Counted from the first letter of the stretch, positions 35,470 through 44,960 are shown. The stretch: DNA of 64,000 nt from Polynucleobacter sp. MWH-Braz-FAM2G (GCF_018687635.1 NZ_CP061300.1:1695424-1759423); one strand, 5' to 3'. Translations and numbers: made by a program. The notes: a model not told the origin generated them from the letters alone.

Positions 35470-35844
35470 ATGCGAAAAGAGATTGCACTCAATGTATTTG
35501 GAGAACCCCTCATTCCCTGCTCTTTTGATCCTCTGACGGGATTTTTTAGGGACGGCTGCTGCAAAACAAATGAAGAGGACGTCGGCAGCCACTTAGTATG
35601 TGCGATTGTCACGGATGCGTTTTTACAATTTAGCTTACAAAAAGGTAATGACCTCATTACACCAAGACCAGAATATCAATTTCCCGGATTGATTGCAGGA
35701 GACCAATGGTGTCTTTGTATAAACCGTTGGGTTGAAGCATTAGAGGTGGATTGCGCTCCACTGATCAAATTAGAAAGCACTCATATCAAAGCCCTAGAGA
35801 CAGTGCCCCTGAATATTCTTAAGGAATATGCGAGCGAAGCGTGA
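35470..35844 (+). CDS. DUF2237 family protein
   Basis: A 124-residue cytosolic protein with the family pattern ALNVFGEPLIPCSFDPLTGFFRDGCC, DVGSHLVCAIVT and GDQWCLCINRWVEA. The several conserved cysteines suggest metal or thiol chemistry, but none is established. The ATG at 35470 with AAGG five bases upstream was preferred; the frame is open back to an ATG at 35407, which would overlap the divergent DCC gene start. It is coupled to the histone-deacetylase-like gene by a GTGA overlap. Confidence 0.85.
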   Translation: MRKEIALNVFGEPLIPCSFDPLTGFFRDGCCKTNEEDVGSHLVCAIVTDAFLQFSLQKGNDLITPRPEYQFPGLIAGDQWCLCINRWVEALEVDCAPLIKLESTHIKALETVPLNILKEYASEA

Positions 35845-36740
35845 AAGCATTTTATGCCGACCATTTCGTATTGCCACTACCTGCGGGTCATCGTTTCCCG
35901 ATGGAGAAGTATTCACGCTTGCGTGATTTAGTAGGTTCGCTTGCAACCATAGAGCTAATGGAAGCTCCACCAGCAACAGATACTCAAATCCTCTATGCAC
36001 ATGATCCCAGCTATGTCGTCAAAGTCATCGAAGGAAAACTCTCTGCACACGAACAAAGAGAGATTGGATTTCCTTGGAGCCCTCAAATGGTAGAGCGCTC
36101 ACGGCGTTCTGCTGGTGCTACTGTAGCTGCCGCCAAAGTTTCGCTAAATGAGGGTATTGCTGCAAACTTGGCTGGCGGGACGCATCATGCCTACCGAGAT
36201 GCGGGTAGTGGCTTTTGTGTTTTTAATGATTCAGCGATTGCCGCCCGCACCCTACAAAGAGAAGTAAACCCGAACTTAAAGGTTGCCGTGATTGACCTAG
36301 ATGTGCATCAGGGCAACGGCACGGCCTCAATTTTGCAAAATGATGCCTCTATCTTTACGCTTTCTATTCATGGTGAAAATAATTTCCCTTTTAAGAAAGA
36401 GCACAGCGATCTCGATCTTGGACTAGCAGATGGGTGCGACGATCAAACATATTTAAGCGCCTTGAATAGTGCTCTAGATCAATTTGATTCGCGCTTTAAG
36501 GCTGATTGCCTTATTTTCTTGGCAGGTGCCGACCCCCACGAGGGAGACCGACTTGGAAGACTCAACATTAGTAAAGAGGGAATGCGCCAACGCGATGAAC
36601 TGGTATTTCAATATGCGCTGGATCGACAGTTACCTATTGCCTTCTCTATGGCGGGCGGCTATGGCAAAGAAATAGAATCCACCGTAGATATTCATTTCCA
36701 GACCATCAAAACCGCCCTACTGTTTCAAGAACAATATTAG
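35841..36740 (+). CDS. Histone deacetylase-like (class II/AcuC-AphA superfamily) amidohydrolase
   Basis: A 299-residue zinc deacetylase. Zinc and catalytic motifs are complete: GGTHHAYRDAGSGFCVFND, VIDLDVHQGNGTA, LAGADPHEGDRLGRL and MAGGYG. In bacteria such enzymes deacetylate acetylpolyamines, acetoin-pathway proteins or other acetamides; the substrate is not evident. GTG start overlaps the DUF2237 stop. Length is normal for the small bacterial type. Confidence 0.93.
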   Translation: MKAFYADHFVLPLPAGHRFPMEKYSRLRDLVGSLATIELMEAPPATDTQILYAHDPSYVVKVIEGKLSAHEQREIGFPWSPQMVERSRRSAGATVAAAKVSLNEGIAANLAGGTHHAYRDAGSGFCVFNDSAIAARTLQREVNPNLKVAVIDLDVHQGNGTASILQNDASIFTLSIHGENNFPFKKEHSDLDLGLADGCDDQTYLSALNSALDQFDSRFKADCLIFLAGADPHEGDRLGRLNISKEGMRQRDELVFQYALDRQLPIAFSMAGGYGKEIESTVDIHFQTIKTALLFQEQY

Positions 36741-36752
36741 CTCTAGAGCCCT

Positions 36753-37304
36753 TTAGCCCTTCTTTTTTGAAGTGCTTTTTGGAGCAGCAAGATTACTTAC
36801 GTTTTCTACGCTCTTCTCAAAATTTGTGAATGAGTCGGCCATTGCAGCTCGAATCAATTCAAAATTCTGAAGGGCATTATTAAACGAAGTTTTAAAGACG
36901 GAGACATAGGCTTCACTACCCAGAGGCGCATTGTCAGTAGCATCATTAACAAAATGAATCAAATCCGCTTTAGATTCCTGAATCATCTTCTCAGCAATAT
37001 CCGCCAATTCTTGGTTGCCACTTTTTAGAACTTGTAACAGTTCATTGTGATATTGGGTGATTTCTTTAGCAGCATCCTGCAACACTTCCGCATGAACATA
37101 TTCGAAAGCGGATCGTGGATCTTGAGTTTTCATCAACTCAGATACCCTCTTCTGAATCATCCCTGCCAACTCTTGGGTTGCTTTCTGATTTATTTGCGCA
37201 ATAGCTTGAGCGCTCTCGATTGCTACACGTCCAGCAGCCTTAGTGGCATCAATGGCTCGCTGTTGGCCTCTTGCAGCATTTAACTCCAATGTTTTCTTGC
37301 TCAT
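36753..37304 (-). CDS. Phasin family protein (first copy)
   Basis: A 183-residue helical, amphipathic protein without signal or membrane segment. Phasin-type repeats of Ala/Gln/Glu and the core KTSFNNALQNFELIRAAMADSFTNFEKSVE match PHA-granule-coating phasins (phasin_2). A basic KSTSKKKG tail could bind DNA or granules. A second, better conserved phasin lies at 52.7 kb. No polymerase gene is in the window. Confidence 0.86.
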   Translation of the reverse strand: MSKKTLELNAARGQQRAIDATKAAGRVAIESAQAIAQINQKATQELAGMIQKRVSELMKTQDPRSAFEYVHAEVLQDAAKEITQYHNELLQVLKSGNQELADIAEKMIQESKADLIHFVNDATDNAPLGSEAYVSVFKTSFNNALQNFELIRAAMADSFTNFEKSVENVSNLAAPKSTSKKKG

Positions 37305-37401
37305 ATCTACCTTTCTGATGGGTATAGATACTTATCAATCTACTCTGCTTGAGCAAGGTTTCTATAGAGGAATACCAGTAGATAAACAAAACCTTAGAAA
37401 G

Positions 37402-37428
37402 AAAAACCCCAGTTATCGCTAACTGGGG
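37402..37428 (-). terminator. Terminator of the SYLF lipoprotein gene
   Basis: CCCCAGTTA, loop TCGC, TAACTGGGG: a perfect nine-base-pair stem followed by five T on the minus strand, 36 bases after the stop. Confidence 0.85.
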
Positions 37429-37463
37429 TCTCAAGCTATTCCAATACTTGGGGCGGCTAAATA

Positions 37464-38117
37464 TTACTTATTTGCTGGTTGTTTTTTTGGTAGGCTATTT
37501 AATACAGCAGCATTATTCAGCTGCTGATCAACTAAATAAAGGGTGCCTCCGTAATTTGCCTGCAGATCATATCCAGAAAGCCCAACGGTATAAAAAGTGA
37601 TCTCGGGGTTGAATGACCGAATTTCACCACCAGAACCTGCTGAGAAATTAGCATCCACATCCACCCCACCACGTTGTCCATCAATCGATGTCAATAAGAA
37701 CTGATCAATTGCACCAGGAGTCTTGAAGATGACGATCTGATACTGCACTTGGTAACCAGCTCCAACACCCTCACCCGTTTTCAGGTCCTGCATAAAAATC
37801 GGATCCTTGCGGCGCTTATCAAATAACACGCCTTCACCTCGCGCAAGCACCAATAAAACAATGTTGACGTTAGTAGCGTTAAATACCGCATAACCTGCCG
37901 CTTCATCAATTTGTTTTTGTACAGCTGGGTTTTGTTTGAGAAGCGCATCTAGACCTGTTTTAGCCATCTGCAAGGTAGCATCCCGCTTTTGCGCAATTTC
38001 TGCTGGGGTCAACGGCTTACCATCCTTGCTGGTGGATTGGCAGGCAGAAAGAAAAAACACCGCAAGCAAGCTTGCGGCAACTAGTTTAGATAAAGAGCTA
38101 AATTTCATTGTCTTCAT
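37464..38117 (-). CDS. SYLF (Ysc84-type) domain lipoprotein
   Basis: A 217-residue exported lipoprotein; lipobox LSAC near residue 26. The SYLF region includes AAGYAVFNATNVNI, GEGVLFDKRRKDPIFM and GEGVGAGYQVQYQIVIF, matching the lipid-binding SYLF family. Role unknown. It overlaps the Ntn hydrolase gene by one base, so the two are probably co-expressed, and it ends in a strong terminator. Confidence 0.83.
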   Translation of the reverse strand: MKTMKFSSLSKLVAASLLAVFFLSACQSTSKDGKPLTPAEIAQKRDATLQMAKTGLDALLKQNPAVQKQIDEAAGYAVFNATNVNIVLLVLARGEGVLFDKRRKDPIFMQDLKTGEGVGAGYQVQYQIVIFKTPGAIDQFLLTSIDGQRGGVDVDANFSAGSGGEIRSFNPEITFYTVGLSGYDLQANYGGTLYLVDQQLNNAAVLNSLPKKQPANK

Positions 38118-39226
38118 TAATTTACAGAAATAGTAGAAAGTGGCTTGTCTAACTTGATGTATTTAATTTCTTTGGCATTCATGTCCATTTTCTTTAAATC
38201 ATAAGTGTAGATATTGGTGCTCTCAAACATCTTGAGGTTGTAGACCAGATTTTTGTTGTCCGCCACAACTGACCACTCAGTGATTTCAATTCCACCAGCG
38301 CCACCGCCATAAGCATTCGTAGCAGGCAAGCTAATGGCTCCAGGTGGAATATCAAAACTACCCAAGATATGCCAAGCAGTATTGACCTGTTGTGTAGTTG
38401 GGTAAGACGTTGGAACAGACTTACTCAGAAATAATGCACGAATAAAACGACTTGGACTTAAGTAGTCGCCTGGCAATCCATGTAGACCGCTACCTGAGCT
38501 AGGAGGCACATAAGTAGCGCCATTAATCATCATTGGATTTTTTTCCACATTAGTGAGATTGGCATAGTTACCAATATTGTTTAACTGATCCCTAAATGCT
38601 GGATCGTTAGTCATAACGCCTGTTGGGTTATCGGTAATTACCAATTCGCCTTTGAGGTACTCAATCACAATACTCTTACCGCTCGCATCATGAAGTGTCA
38701 TACGGACTGGAGCAGATTTATTGTTATAAGCAGGAATAGTGGAGCGATTAATCTTAATCTTCTGAAAACCTGCTTTAACTTCATCAACCGTAGCAAAGTT
38801 GGTTAATGCATAAATCAACATCTGCACAGAAGCAATACTGCTTGCAGAATCCGCAGGGCTCACCACTTGATATACCGCAGTATTTGGAGCGTTTAATAAG
38901 CCGCCCACCAAACCTTTTTCATTCATACCATCCAATAAGACTGGCATACCTAAACCATTCATGCCAGCAGCAGCATATTTAGTAGTCCAATTCAGACCGG
39001 TTCCAGGTTTACCATCCACACCCACGCCAGCCATGGCCAGATTTCTAGGAATCACTGTGAGCTGAGACTTGAGTGGCAATCCGAATTCCATCGTACGACC
39101 ATATACAAAACCACCATCACTACCTTTTAGCAAAAAGCTGGTACATGCATTACTCGCAAGCGGAGCAAATGCAAATGATGCTGCGACTGTAGCAGCGACC
39201 ATTTTTTTAATTAATTTTTGACTCAT
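38117..39226 (-). CDS. Exported linear amide C-N hydrolase, choloylglycine hydrolase family
   Basis: A 369-residue Ntn hydrolase. A 27-residue signal peptide ends at PLASNA, exposing C28 as the N-terminal nucleophile (CTSFLLKG), so processing makes the active enzyme in the periplasm. Family residues include GRTMEFG (Arg, catalytic Asp replaced region), NEKGLVGGLLN and NLTNVEKNPM, and VMTNDPAFRDQL carries the conserved Asn/Asp. Relatives cleave penicillin V, bile amides or acyl-homoserine lactones. The substrate is unknown; it sits next to two exported amidohydrolases. Confidence 0.9.
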   Translation of the reverse strand: MSQKLIKKMVAATVAASFAFAPLASNACTSFLLKGSDGGFVYGRTMEFGLPLKSQLTVIPRNLAMAGVGVDGKPGTGLNWTTKYAAAGMNGLGMPVLLDGMNEKGLVGGLLNAPNTAVYQVVSPADSASSIASVQMLIYALTNFATVDEVKAGFQKIKINRSTIPAYNNKSAPVRMTLHDASGKSIVIEYLKGELVITDNPTGVMTNDPAFRDQLNNIGNYANLTNVEKNPMMINGATYVPPSSGSGLHGLPGDYLSPSRFIRALFLSKSVPTSYPTTQQVNTAWHILGSFDIPPGAISLPATNAYGGGAGGIEITEWSVVADNKNLVYNLKMFESTNIYTYDLKKMDMNAKEIKYIKLDKPLSTISVN

Positions 39227-39266
39227 TATTTTTCCCTTTAACTTTCTGCTGCTCTATTAATGAAAT

Positions 39267-39476
39267 TTATGCAAGCCTAACAATCGAATGCAAATTCATA
39301 TTCATTGATACATCCGCTTCAGCAGGCTTAGTGAGAATATAGGCCAAAACACAGGCTGCCAATATTACCAATGCACCTGCTACCAAACTCCAACTTTTGA
39401 CATTTGACCGCACTTTTAAACCCTCTCTCAATAAGCCATAAGCCGATACCCTGCTCAGATGGCTCATACACCTCAT
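39267..39476 (-). CDS. Possible small single-span membrane protein
   Basis: An open frame of 69 codons with one clear helix (WSLVAGALVILAACVLAYIL) flanked by a basic start and an acidic/polar tail. Another start is more attractive: a GTG at 39413, seven bases after GAGAGAGGG, giving 48 residues beginning RSNVKSW. I do not recognise the family. It lies 40 bases upstream of the Ntn hydrolase gene on the same strand and may be co-transcribed. Coding status is moderately supported only. Confidence 0.45.
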   Translation of the reverse strand: MRCMSHLSRVSAYGLLREGLKVRSNVKSWSLVAGALVILAACVLAYILTKPAEADVSMNMNLHSIVRLA

Positions 39477-39499
39477 TTTAAGGGCATACTAGAGCCACT

Positions 39500-40177
39500 A
39501 TGAAAGTATCCCGCTGGACCCAATATTGGCACCATATAGGCGCCACCCCTAGATTACTCATTGTGACGGTCACTGGGCTTGGTTCTTTTTTCTTACTGCC
39601 AGGAGATCTGAGCTCCGTTGTCCGTTTGGCTCTCTCGTGGGTTTTTGCAGGCGGCCTATATCTGACATTGACGTACGTCATGATGTACTTCTCAACCCCA
39701 CAGAACATGCTAACCCTTTCCCAAAAAGAGGATGACGGTGCAGCGATGATTCTTTTGGTGATCGTGCTTGCAGCCGTCGCCAGCCTAGTCACGATTGTGT
39801 TGATGCTGGCCGATATCAAAGCGCTCCCCATCCACCTTGCGATTCGTCATGTTGGATTAGTGCTGGCAACCTATATTGTTTCTTGGCTATATGTTCATAC
39901 CGCTTTTGCCTTGCACTATGCCCATGTTTATTATCAAGAGCTTGAAAAAACTAAAGAGCCGCCTTTGCTTTTCGCCTCTAAACTCAGGCCTACCTATATA
40001 GACTTTCTGTATTTCTCTATCGTGATCGGTATGACTTGCCAAACTGCCGATGTCAACATCGCCAGCTCCAGAATGCGGTTCTTAGTCATGATTCAAGGCA
40101 TGACAGGTTTTGTATTCAACACTTCATTACTTGCGTTGGGGATCAATCTCATCTCCGGTGTAGTGGCTATCAATTAG
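39500..40177 (+). CDS. DUF1345 family membrane protein
   Basis: A 225-residue integral membrane protein with about six helices. Family landmarks are HTAFALHYAHVYYQ and the segment TYIDFLYFSIVIGMTCQTADVNI, followed by a final helix. Function unknown; likely a small-molecule channel or transporter by fold. A terminator follows at 40222-40248. Start ATG has no strong ribosome site. Confidence 0.87.
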   Translation: MKVSRWTQYWHHIGATPRLLIVTVTGLGSFFLLPGDLSSVVRLALSWVFAGGLYLTLTYVMMYFSTPQNMLTLSQKEDDGAAMILLVIVLAAVASLVTIVLMLADIKALPIHLAIRHVGLVLATYIVSWLYVHTAFALHYAHVYYQELEKTKEPPLLFASKLRPTYIDFLYFSIVIGMTCQTADVNIASSRMRFLVMIQGMTGFVFNTSLLALGINLISGVVAIN

Positions 40178-40221
40178 TAGCAGATAGAACCCTCCTAGCA
40201 AAACAATTGCCTCCATAAAGT

Positions 40222-40248
40222 AAAAGCCAACCCGAAGGTTGGCTTTTT
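40222..40248. terminator. Bidirectional terminator
   Basis: AAAAGCCAACC, loop CGAA, GGTTGGCTTTTT between the convergent DUF1345 and amidohydrolase genes. The same stem is used at 50721-50738. Confidence 0.87.
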
Positions 40249-40277
40249 ATTAAAACAAATTAATTTAAGAAACTACC

Positions 40278-42071
40278 TTATTGCAGTGGTCTAGGTTTCT
40301 TTGTTTCTGATACTGGAATCACCTTGCCGCCCAAGACCGTTGCATACACACCAACATTCTTAATATTGTTTACAGGAACAGTTTGTGGATCAGCATCTAA
40401 CACCGCAAAGTCAGCAAACTTACCAGCCTCAATACTGCCTACCTTATCCTCAACACCCAATGTATAAGCTGCATTAATCGTGATCATCTTCATTGCATCA
40501 TTGGCTGTAACGGCTTCAGCAGGAGCCCATACTTTGCCATCGTTATATACATCCTTACGGGTCACCGCAGTCCATGCCTCTTTTAGCGGTACAGGTGCAG
40601 ATACTGGCGCATCAGAATGAATTGATGTAACGATCCCATTGCGAACCAAGGTTCCTAAGCGCGTGGCATAGGACACACGATCAACACCCAAAGCTGGATA
40701 CTCTAATTTAGCGCGTTCTGAGATATAAGACATGTTTGCACTAACCACCGCACCGAGAGCTTTGATCTTCATTACCATGGCTGTTGATGGAATGCCAAAG
40801 TGATTGATGGTGTAACGATGGTCAAAGCGAGGTTTATCATCAATCATTAATTGCAAGGCATTTATGGAGTTTTGATTGCCAATATCACCATTGCTGTGAA
40901 TATGAATGTGGTATCCAGCATTCCACCAAGGCTTCATTGCGTTAGCAAAGTCTTGCGCCGACTTGAAGTTAGATGAACCTAGACTGCCATCAATATATCC
41001 CGGATGTTCCATGCGCATCGTTTCTGGTAGATAACCGCCATCGCTATAAAACTTAACGCCTTGGAAAATCAAGCGATCATTATCTTGCTGTGATAACGCC
41101 TGAGCTTCTGCAATTGCCTTATCACCATACTTTTGAATAAAGGGATCTGCGTAAACCACAGGAACAATTCGCAGCGCTCCAGCAGGCGATTGGCTAAAAG
41201 CTTTAGCAATTTTTAACTCCATATCAATATTGAGGGAACCAAACGCTAAATCACCTGAAGTGGTAATGCCGCCTTGCTGCATGAGATCGCTCATATACAA
41301 ATAATCAGTGGGAATTTCACTGGGCTTAAGAACATCTTTTCCAGCCAACTTCAAAATATAGCTTAACGCTGGAATTTCCAAAAACTGACCATTGAGTTGA
41401 CCATCTTTATCAAGCATGGCTCCTTTTACATTCTTCGTTTTCTCTGGAGTAATGTCATATGCCTTAAGGAAAGCACTATTGACATACATATCATGGCCTG
41501 AAGCATCCCAAACAGCGATTGGACGAGTAGTAGAAGCTTGATCCAACAGTTGGCGATCAGGCGTCTTGCCCATCGCTACTACGTCATATCCCCACGCCAA
41601 CAAAGTCTGATTGGGATCTTTAATATCATCCGAATATTTTTTGAGTTGAGCTATCGCTGCCTGTAGGTTTGGAACACCAGGGAATGCAGGGCCCCATGGA
41701 TTAGGCATTGGAGATGGAGTGAGCAATGGCTTGTTAAATAAAATTCCACCTAACAAAGGATGTGCATGTGGCTCAACAAAGCCTGGATAAATGACTTTGT
41801 CAGAAAACTGTCGGTTAATCTGGGTCGGATACTTATCAGTCCAAGGCTTCAAATCTTCCAAAGAGCCTACTGACAAAATACGGCCATCTGCTACAGCGAC
41901 AGCAGTTGCATTGGGAATCGCTGGGTCCATCGTGACAATCTTTTTGGCCACAAAGACAGTGATATTAGAAACCTTAGGTGTAGATGGCGGCTCAAGCAAT
42001 TGAACAGCACCGGCAAGGCCAGAGAAGAGGCCGATGATGCCAACGGCAATGAGTTTAAATTTGAAGTTCAT
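40278..42071 (-). CDS. Exported amidohydrolase, YtcJ-like (A)
   Basis: A 597-residue metal-dependent hydrolase with a signal peptide ending near LAGAVQ, so periplasmic, whereas typical YtcJ proteins are cytosolic. Metal/catalytic motifs: PGFVEPHAHPL (HxH), KFYSDGGY, HIHSNGDIG, INHFGI and HSDAPVSAP, all intact, and the C-terminal EAGKFADFAVLDADP return strand. Substrate unknown, probably an amide. A close relative, B, lies immediately upstream. A 12-bp palindrome at 42142-42153 precedes the start. Confidence 0.9.
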   Translation of the reverse strand: MNFKFKLIAVGIIGLFSGLAGAVQLLEPPSTPKVSNITVFVAKKIVTMDPAIPNATAVAVADGRILSVGSLEDLKPWTDKYPTQINRQFSDKVIYPGFVEPHAHPLLGGILFNKPLLTPSPMPNPWGPAFPGVPNLQAAIAQLKKYSDDIKDPNQTLLAWGYDVVAMGKTPDRQLLDQASTTRPIAVWDASGHDMYVNSAFLKAYDITPEKTKNVKGAMLDKDGQLNGQFLEIPALSYILKLAGKDVLKPSEIPTDYLYMSDLMQQGGITTSGDLAFGSLNIDMELKIAKAFSQSPAGALRIVPVVYADPFIQKYGDKAIAEAQALSQQDNDRLIFQGVKFYSDGGYLPETMRMEHPGYIDGSLGSSNFKSAQDFANAMKPWWNAGYHIHIHSNGDIGNQNSINALQLMIDDKPRFDHRYTINHFGIPSTAMVMKIKALGAVVSANMSYISERAKLEYPALGVDRVSYATRLGTLVRNGIVTSIHSDAPVSAPVPLKEAWTAVTRKDVYNDGKVWAPAEAVTANDAMKMITINAAYTLGVEDKVGSIEAGKFADFAVLDADPQTVPVNNIKNVGVYATVLGGKVIPVSETKKPRPLQ

Positions 42072-42141
42072 AAATATCCCGAATGATATGGATTAGATAG
42101 TGATACTAAATGAGATTTATGTGATGACCTACTAGCATCAA

Positions 42142-42153
42142 CATACTAGTATG
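42142..42153. promoter_or_regulatory. Palindrome upstream of amidohydrolase A
   Basis: CATACTAGTATG is a perfect 12-bp palindrome 71 bases before the start of amidohydrolase A, and TACTAG recurs 14 bases away. It may be an operator; no regulator gene is adjacent. Confidence 0.4.
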
Positions 42154-42163
42154 GTGTTAATGC

Positions 42164-42187
42164 AAACACCCGCCGAAGCGGGTGTTT
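42164..42187 (-). terminator. Terminator of amidohydrolase B gene
   Basis: AAACACCCGC, loop CGAA, GCGGGTGTTT, 26 bases after the stop. The T-run is short, so read-through into gene A is possible. Confidence 0.65.
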
Positions 42188-42213
42188 AGGTCAATTCGAC
42201 TTGCAAACAAAAA

Positions 42214-43920
42214 TTACTTCAAAGCAACAGGCTTACCATCAATCCAAGTGCCATTCACTTTGATATTGCGGATTTCTGATGGAGGGGTTTTGCGAGGATT
42301 CTTCTCAAGAACTACCAAGTCAGCTTGCTTACCCACTTCTAAGCTACCCACGATGTTGTCAGCAAAGACTTGATAAGCAGCATCGATTGTCACCGCCCGA
42401 ATAGCATCATCCACTGTCACCGCCTGATCTGGTCCGAGCACTTTTTGTGGTGGCAACTGCCATAAACGAGTGACTTCTTCGCTAATGTAATTCAGAGGGC
42501 CAACGTTAGAAACAGGTGTATCGCTATGTAAAGTAAATTTGCCACCTAAGCGCTTAAAGTCTCCAGCAGGATCAATACGCTTGGCACGCTCTGCACCAAG
42601 AATTTCATTATTGAAAGCAGCACCCCAATAATTGACATGACCAATCGTGAAACTAGGAATGACACCCAACTTCACCGCCTTTTTTACCTGACCTTCGTTA
42701 TTCACTGTGAAATGCTCTAGACGTAAACGACGATCTTGTGGATTAGGATTACCTGCCAAGAGCTTGCTATAACTATTTAAAGCCTGATCAATGGTTTTAT
42801 CGCCATTCGCATGCGTAGAAATTTGCCAACCTTGATCAAAGTAGGATTTCATGGATGTGTAGATTTCATCATCCTTAAAATCCAGAGCCCCACTCCACTT
42901 AGAGTTTTTAGGGTAGGTATATGGCTTGGTTAAAGCTGCAGTAAGTCCCTGTGTAGATCCATCGCCAATGTATTTAATACCAATAAATCGCAACTGGTCA
43001 TCACCTTCGTTTGGTTTGATAGAAGTCTTACCATTCGGAATTGACTCGCTGAACAAATACCCACGCAAACGAATAGGAGATGCGTTTTTTGCAAAAATTG
43101 CTTTATAGATTGCCACCTCTTTATCGACACCAAAATTACCTCCGACACTCATATCCGAAGCGGTAGTCACGCCTGTGGAGGCCATCTTTTTCATCGTCCC
43201 CACAATGGCGCCAAATAATTGAGCCTCGGTAGGATTAGGCATCTTAGCCATGAATGGCAAGTAAGTAGGTGGCTCAATCAACTTGCCTGTGAGCTTACCT
43301 TGAGCATCCTTTACATAGATGCCACCGCCAGGTGGATTAGGCGTCTTCTCGGTAACACCAGCAAGCTCAAGCGCCTTGTGATTTACATAGCCGATGTGAC
43401 CAGATTGATTCACAATAAAAATAGGCACATCTTTAGAAACCTTGTCTAAGTCATCAGCATTCAGTTCAGCCATGAATGGCGAGGTACGCGATGGGTCAAC
43501 GCCGAAACCGAATAACCAGCCCCCAGCTGGAACATCCTTCAAAGCAGCCTTCATCTTTTGAATCAAGGTTTCTTTGGTATCGTAAGGTAATGTGAAATTG
43601 CTTAAGTTCAAACCTATACCTTCAAAAACTGAGGTCACAATAATATGTACGTGTGGCTCCACGAAACCCGGCATTAATGTTTGACCTTTGAGATCTACCA
43701 CCCTGGTGTTATCTGCTTGCCATTCTTTAGTAACAGCATCTTTAGAGCCAACCGCAACGATCTTGCCGTTTTGAACAGCAAGAGCTTGCACTTCTTCATT
43801 CTTAGCATTAACTGTCAAAATTGGACCACCATAAAAAATAGTGTCAGCATTGCCTTTAGCAAATACCAATGCGCATTGCGCCATGAGTAATGCTGAGAGT
43901 AGTTTTGGTGTGAAACTCAT
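42214..43920 (-). CDS. Exported amidohydrolase, YtcJ-like (B)
   Basis: A 568-residue paralogue of A. The ATG at 43920 with AAGGGGA upstream gives a normal signal peptide (ends near ALVFAKG); an earlier in-frame start at 43959 was rejected. Motifs: PGFVEPHVHI, KYIGDGSTQG, STHANGDKTI, LEHFTV and HSDTPVSNVGP. The C-terminal SLEVGKQADLVVLEKNP closes the metal-domain sandwich. Adjacent to gene A and to barrel-protein genes; substrate unknown. Confidence 0.9.
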   Translation of the reverse strand: MSFTPKLLSALLMAQCALVFAKGNADTIFYGGPILTVNAKNEEVQALAVQNGKIVAVGSKDAVTKEWQADNTRVVDLKGQTLMPGFVEPHVHIIVTSVFEGIGLNLSNFTLPYDTKETLIQKMKAALKDVPAGGWLFGFGVDPSRTSPFMAELNADDLDKVSKDVPIFIVNQSGHIGYVNHKALELAGVTEKTPNPPGGGIYVKDAQGKLTGKLIEPPTYLPFMAKMPNPTEAQLFGAIVGTMKKMASTGVTTASDMSVGGNFGVDKEVAIYKAIFAKNASPIRLRGYLFSESIPNGKTSIKPNEGDDQLRFIGIKYIGDGSTQGLTAALTKPYTYPKNSKWSGALDFKDDEIYTSMKSYFDQGWQISTHANGDKTIDQALNSYSKLLAGNPNPQDRRLRLEHFTVNNEGQVKKAVKLGVIPSFTIGHVNYWGAAFNNEILGAERAKRIDPAGDFKRLGGKFTLHSDTPVSNVGPLNYISEEVTRLWQLPPQKVLGPDQAVTVDDAIRAVTIDAAYQVFADNIVGSLEVGKQADLVVLEKNPRKTPPSEIRNIKVNGTWIDGKPVALK

Positions 43921-44021
43921 ATTTAAATCCCCTTTTTTAAACACTACTGTTAGCCACAACTTTATCTAATAGATTAGCCAGGACATTACACATATTAAAT
44001 ACTGCCACAAATAAGATACAT

Positions 44022-44050
44022 AAAAAAACCACCCAAGAGAGTGGCTTTTT
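44022..44050 (-). terminator. Weak terminator after barrel protein gene
   Basis: CCAC ... GTGG with long A and T runs on each side; the stem is short, so efficiency is uncertain. Confidence 0.5.
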
Positions 44051-44068
44051 TACATTTAGCTGATGAGA

Positions 44069-44947
44069 TTATTTCAATATAACTAGGGTTGCTGTAGCAC
44101 GTGCACCCCAGCCTGATGGACCACCCGGAGTATTACTTACGTAATACATTGGGCCACCACCAATTGAAATTGGCACGCCGTCAATCACAAACAACTTAGA
44201 AACACCAGCATAAAGTGGGTTAGATGTGCGATGCGTATCGTAGTTATAGAGCGCTTCCATGTTAACGGTAGCAGTCCATGCCGTTTTGGTTGTATAGGCG
44301 ACAAACGGTTGTCCGTACAAATTATTTTGCGTACCGTATGCGGGATTGCCGCCCACATTCCAAGATTGATAGCCTAGCAATCCATAAGTCCATGGGCCTT
44401 CACGATTTAGAACAACAGCAGTCACACCCGCACCGGTTTGCTGTGAACCAAAATGGCCGCTATTGCCCGATGGAGATTGTGCATAAGGGCCAATACCCCA
44501 AATCCATGAGGAGTTGGTATTAGGAGCGTAGAAAGACTCAAGGGTCACGCTGGCAATGCCGTAAGCAGAGTAAGAGCGTCCTGGCGCATATTGCACACTA
44601 GTCTCGCGCACACCCGCCACAATTGGACGAACAATGAATGTATCGCCACCACCTAAATTAAAGGGCATGACTGGCTGGAAGAGCAATGTCTGCTCAGAGC
44701 CGCCTTGGTTCAAGCCAACACCACGATTGAACTCATACTGCAATGGCACTGAGATCATATTAGCGATCGGGTTGGCCAACTTCTTAGCAATATCAACGCT
44801 ATCAACCGCAGGTTTTGGCGCTGGCAGCTCGCCAGATTTTTCAGCGGCCACAGTCCCTGCGCGAGCAGGAATTTCTTGTGCAAATGCTGCGGATATACAG
44901 ACAAAAACCGCAGTGCCGGTCAGGACTAACTGAAGAGTACGTTTCAT
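44069..44947 (-). CDS. Predicted outer-membrane beta-barrel protein (neuromedin-U-like family)
   Basis: A 292-residue exported protein, signal peptide ends near AAFAQEIP. After a proline-rich linker comes DIAKKLANPIANMISVPLQYEFNRGVG, the start of the bacterial family misnamed neuromedin U, and then alternating strands rich in Gly/Tyr/Asn with a final strand ending in an aromatic-poor VILK. It probably forms a porin or sensor-like barrel. It is 13 bases downstream of a second barrel gene. Confidence 0.75.
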   Translation of the reverse strand: MKRTLQLVLTGTAVFVCISAAFAQEIPARAGTVAAEKSGELPAPKPAVDSVDIAKKLANPIANMISVPLQYEFNRGVGLNQGGSEQTLLFQPVMPFNLGGGDTFIVRPIVAGVRETSVQYAPGRSYSAYGIASVTLESFYAPNTNSSWIWGIGPYAQSPSGNSGHFGSQQTGAGVTAVVLNREGPWTYGLLGYQSWNVGGNPAYGTQNNLYGQPFVAYTTKTAWTATVNMEALYNYDTHRTSNPLYAGVSKLFVIDGVPISIGGGPMYYVSNTPGGPSGWGARATATLVILK

Positions 44948-44960
44948 AAGAATCTATAAA

